Positions 5,578 through 6,018 of a DNA stretch of 6,018 nt are shown in pieces. Every line of letters begins with the position of its first letter. Within the stretch, counting starts at the first letter, position 1. The notes beneath the pieces were generated by a model. The model saw only the letters and a program-made list of their open reading frames with translations, searched no databases and was not told where the DNA came from. The stretch is from positions 1 through 6,018 of the forward strand of contig CAJGDE010000111.1 in assembly GCA_904502135.1 (NCBI GenBank), written 5' to 3'. The stretch comes from Kiritimatiellia bacterium (GTDB lineage Bacteria; Verrucomicrobiota; Kiritimatiellia; RFP12; UBA1067). The translations under genes were made by a program, and so were the position numbers.

Positions 5578-6018
5578 ATGAAAAAACTGATGATGGCAGG
5601 CTCGGCGCTTCTTGCCGGCGTTTGCTTTGCGGGAGTTAATTACACCGTTCAGACGGCTTGTCACCCGGACGACGTAAAGTCGTACGACACGTCTAAACTC
5701 CGTTCGCGTTTCGTGATGGAGAAGGTGATGGTTCCCGACGAGATCAACGTCACCTATACGATGTACGACCGCCTCATTTACGGCGGAGCTGTGCCGGTGA
5801 CGAAGACGCTCGAGCTTGAAACGTTCACCGAACTTAAGGCGAAACATTTCCTCGACCGCCGCGAACTCGGAGTCATTAACGTGGGCGGAAGCGGCGTTGT
5901 GACGGTAGACGGCGTAGCCTACGCGCTCAAGTTCAAAGAGGCGCTTTATGTCGGCTGCGGTAAGAAGTCCGTCACCTTCAAGTCTGACGATCCGAAGAAT
6001 CCGGCGAAGTTCTACATC
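5578..6018 (+). CDS. kduI: KduI-type 5-keto-4-deoxyuronate isomerase with a signal peptide (3' partial)
   Basis: The frame is open to the right edge; 147 codons are visible of a family usually near 280. KduI (4-deoxy-L-threo-5-hexosulose-uronate ketol-isomerase) converts 4-deoxy-5-keto-uronate to 3-deoxy-2,5-diketo-gluconate in the breakdown of unsaturated uronates from pectin or glycosaminoglycans. Recalled similarity to E. coli KduI is strong and collinear: LRSRFVMEKVMVPDE, MYDRLIYGG, PVTKTLELE, FLDRRELGVINVGGSG, VTVDG, EALYVG and PAKFY. The metal-binding His/Glu residues of the cupin fold lie beyond the edge and cannot be checked. Unlike the usual cytoplasmic enzyme, it begins with MKKLMMAGSALLAGVCFA, a typical signal peptide with likely cleavage after CFA; the KduI homology begins just after it. 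Downstream of the DUF4861 gene with a 35-base gap, probably one operon. Confidence 0.92.
   Translation, partial: MKKLMMAGSALLAGVCFAGVNYTVQTACHPDDVKSYDTSKLRSRFVMEKVMVPDEINVTYTMYDRLIYGGAVPVTKTLELETFTELKAKHFLDRRELGVINVGGSGVVTVDGVAYALKFKEALYVGCGKKSVTFKSDDPKNPAKFYI

Noticed and set aside
5458..5847. 129-codon open frame on the minus strand over the kduI start
   Set aside because: It is antisense to the strongly conserved KduI reading frame and has no recognisable product.

Overview
The window is a polysaccharide-degradation neighbourhood. It most likely comes from a Verrucomicrobiota / Lentisphaerota / Kiritimatiellota-type bacterium. That placement is an inference from three things: a XylR-like regulator (LacI-type sensor plus AraC helix-turn-helix), exported proteins carrying cysteine-rich BspA-like leucine-rich repeats (LRR_5), and a sugar-acid isomerase that carries its own signal peptide. 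No rRNA, tRNA, CRISPR array, transposase or phage gene was seen.

Left block (1-3417, + strand). The first gene is cut by the left edge. It encodes the end of a possible TIM-barrel glycosidase-like domain, then a beta-rich domain, an LRR_5 block, and a second copy of the same beta-rich domain. Eighteen bases later a secreted 475-residue LRR_5 protein begins; its N-terminal half resembles the LRR block of the first gene. The second gene is much more AT-rich than the first.

Centre (3410-4594, - strand). A full-length XylR-like regulator runs convergent to the LRR gene, and the two 3' ends overlap by 8 bases. The 105-base gap upstream of the regulator holds two back-to-back promoter-like sequences. 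An imperfect 23-base palindrome covers both -35 boxes, which suggests a shared control point.

Right block (4700-6018, + strand). A secreted DUF4861 protein is followed 35 bases later by a KduI-type 5-keto-4-deoxyuronate isomerase, cut by the right edge, which also has a clear signal peptide. KduI acts on 4-deoxy-5-keto-uronate, formed from the unsaturated uronic acid left by polysaccharide lyases and unsaturated uronyl hydrolases. The divergent pair therefore looks like a sensor controlling breakdown of a uronic-acid polysaccharide (pectin-like or glycosaminoglycan-like), with steps placed outside the cytoplasm that normally occur inside it. The exact polymer cannot be read from this window. 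All gaps between genes are shorter than 110 bases.
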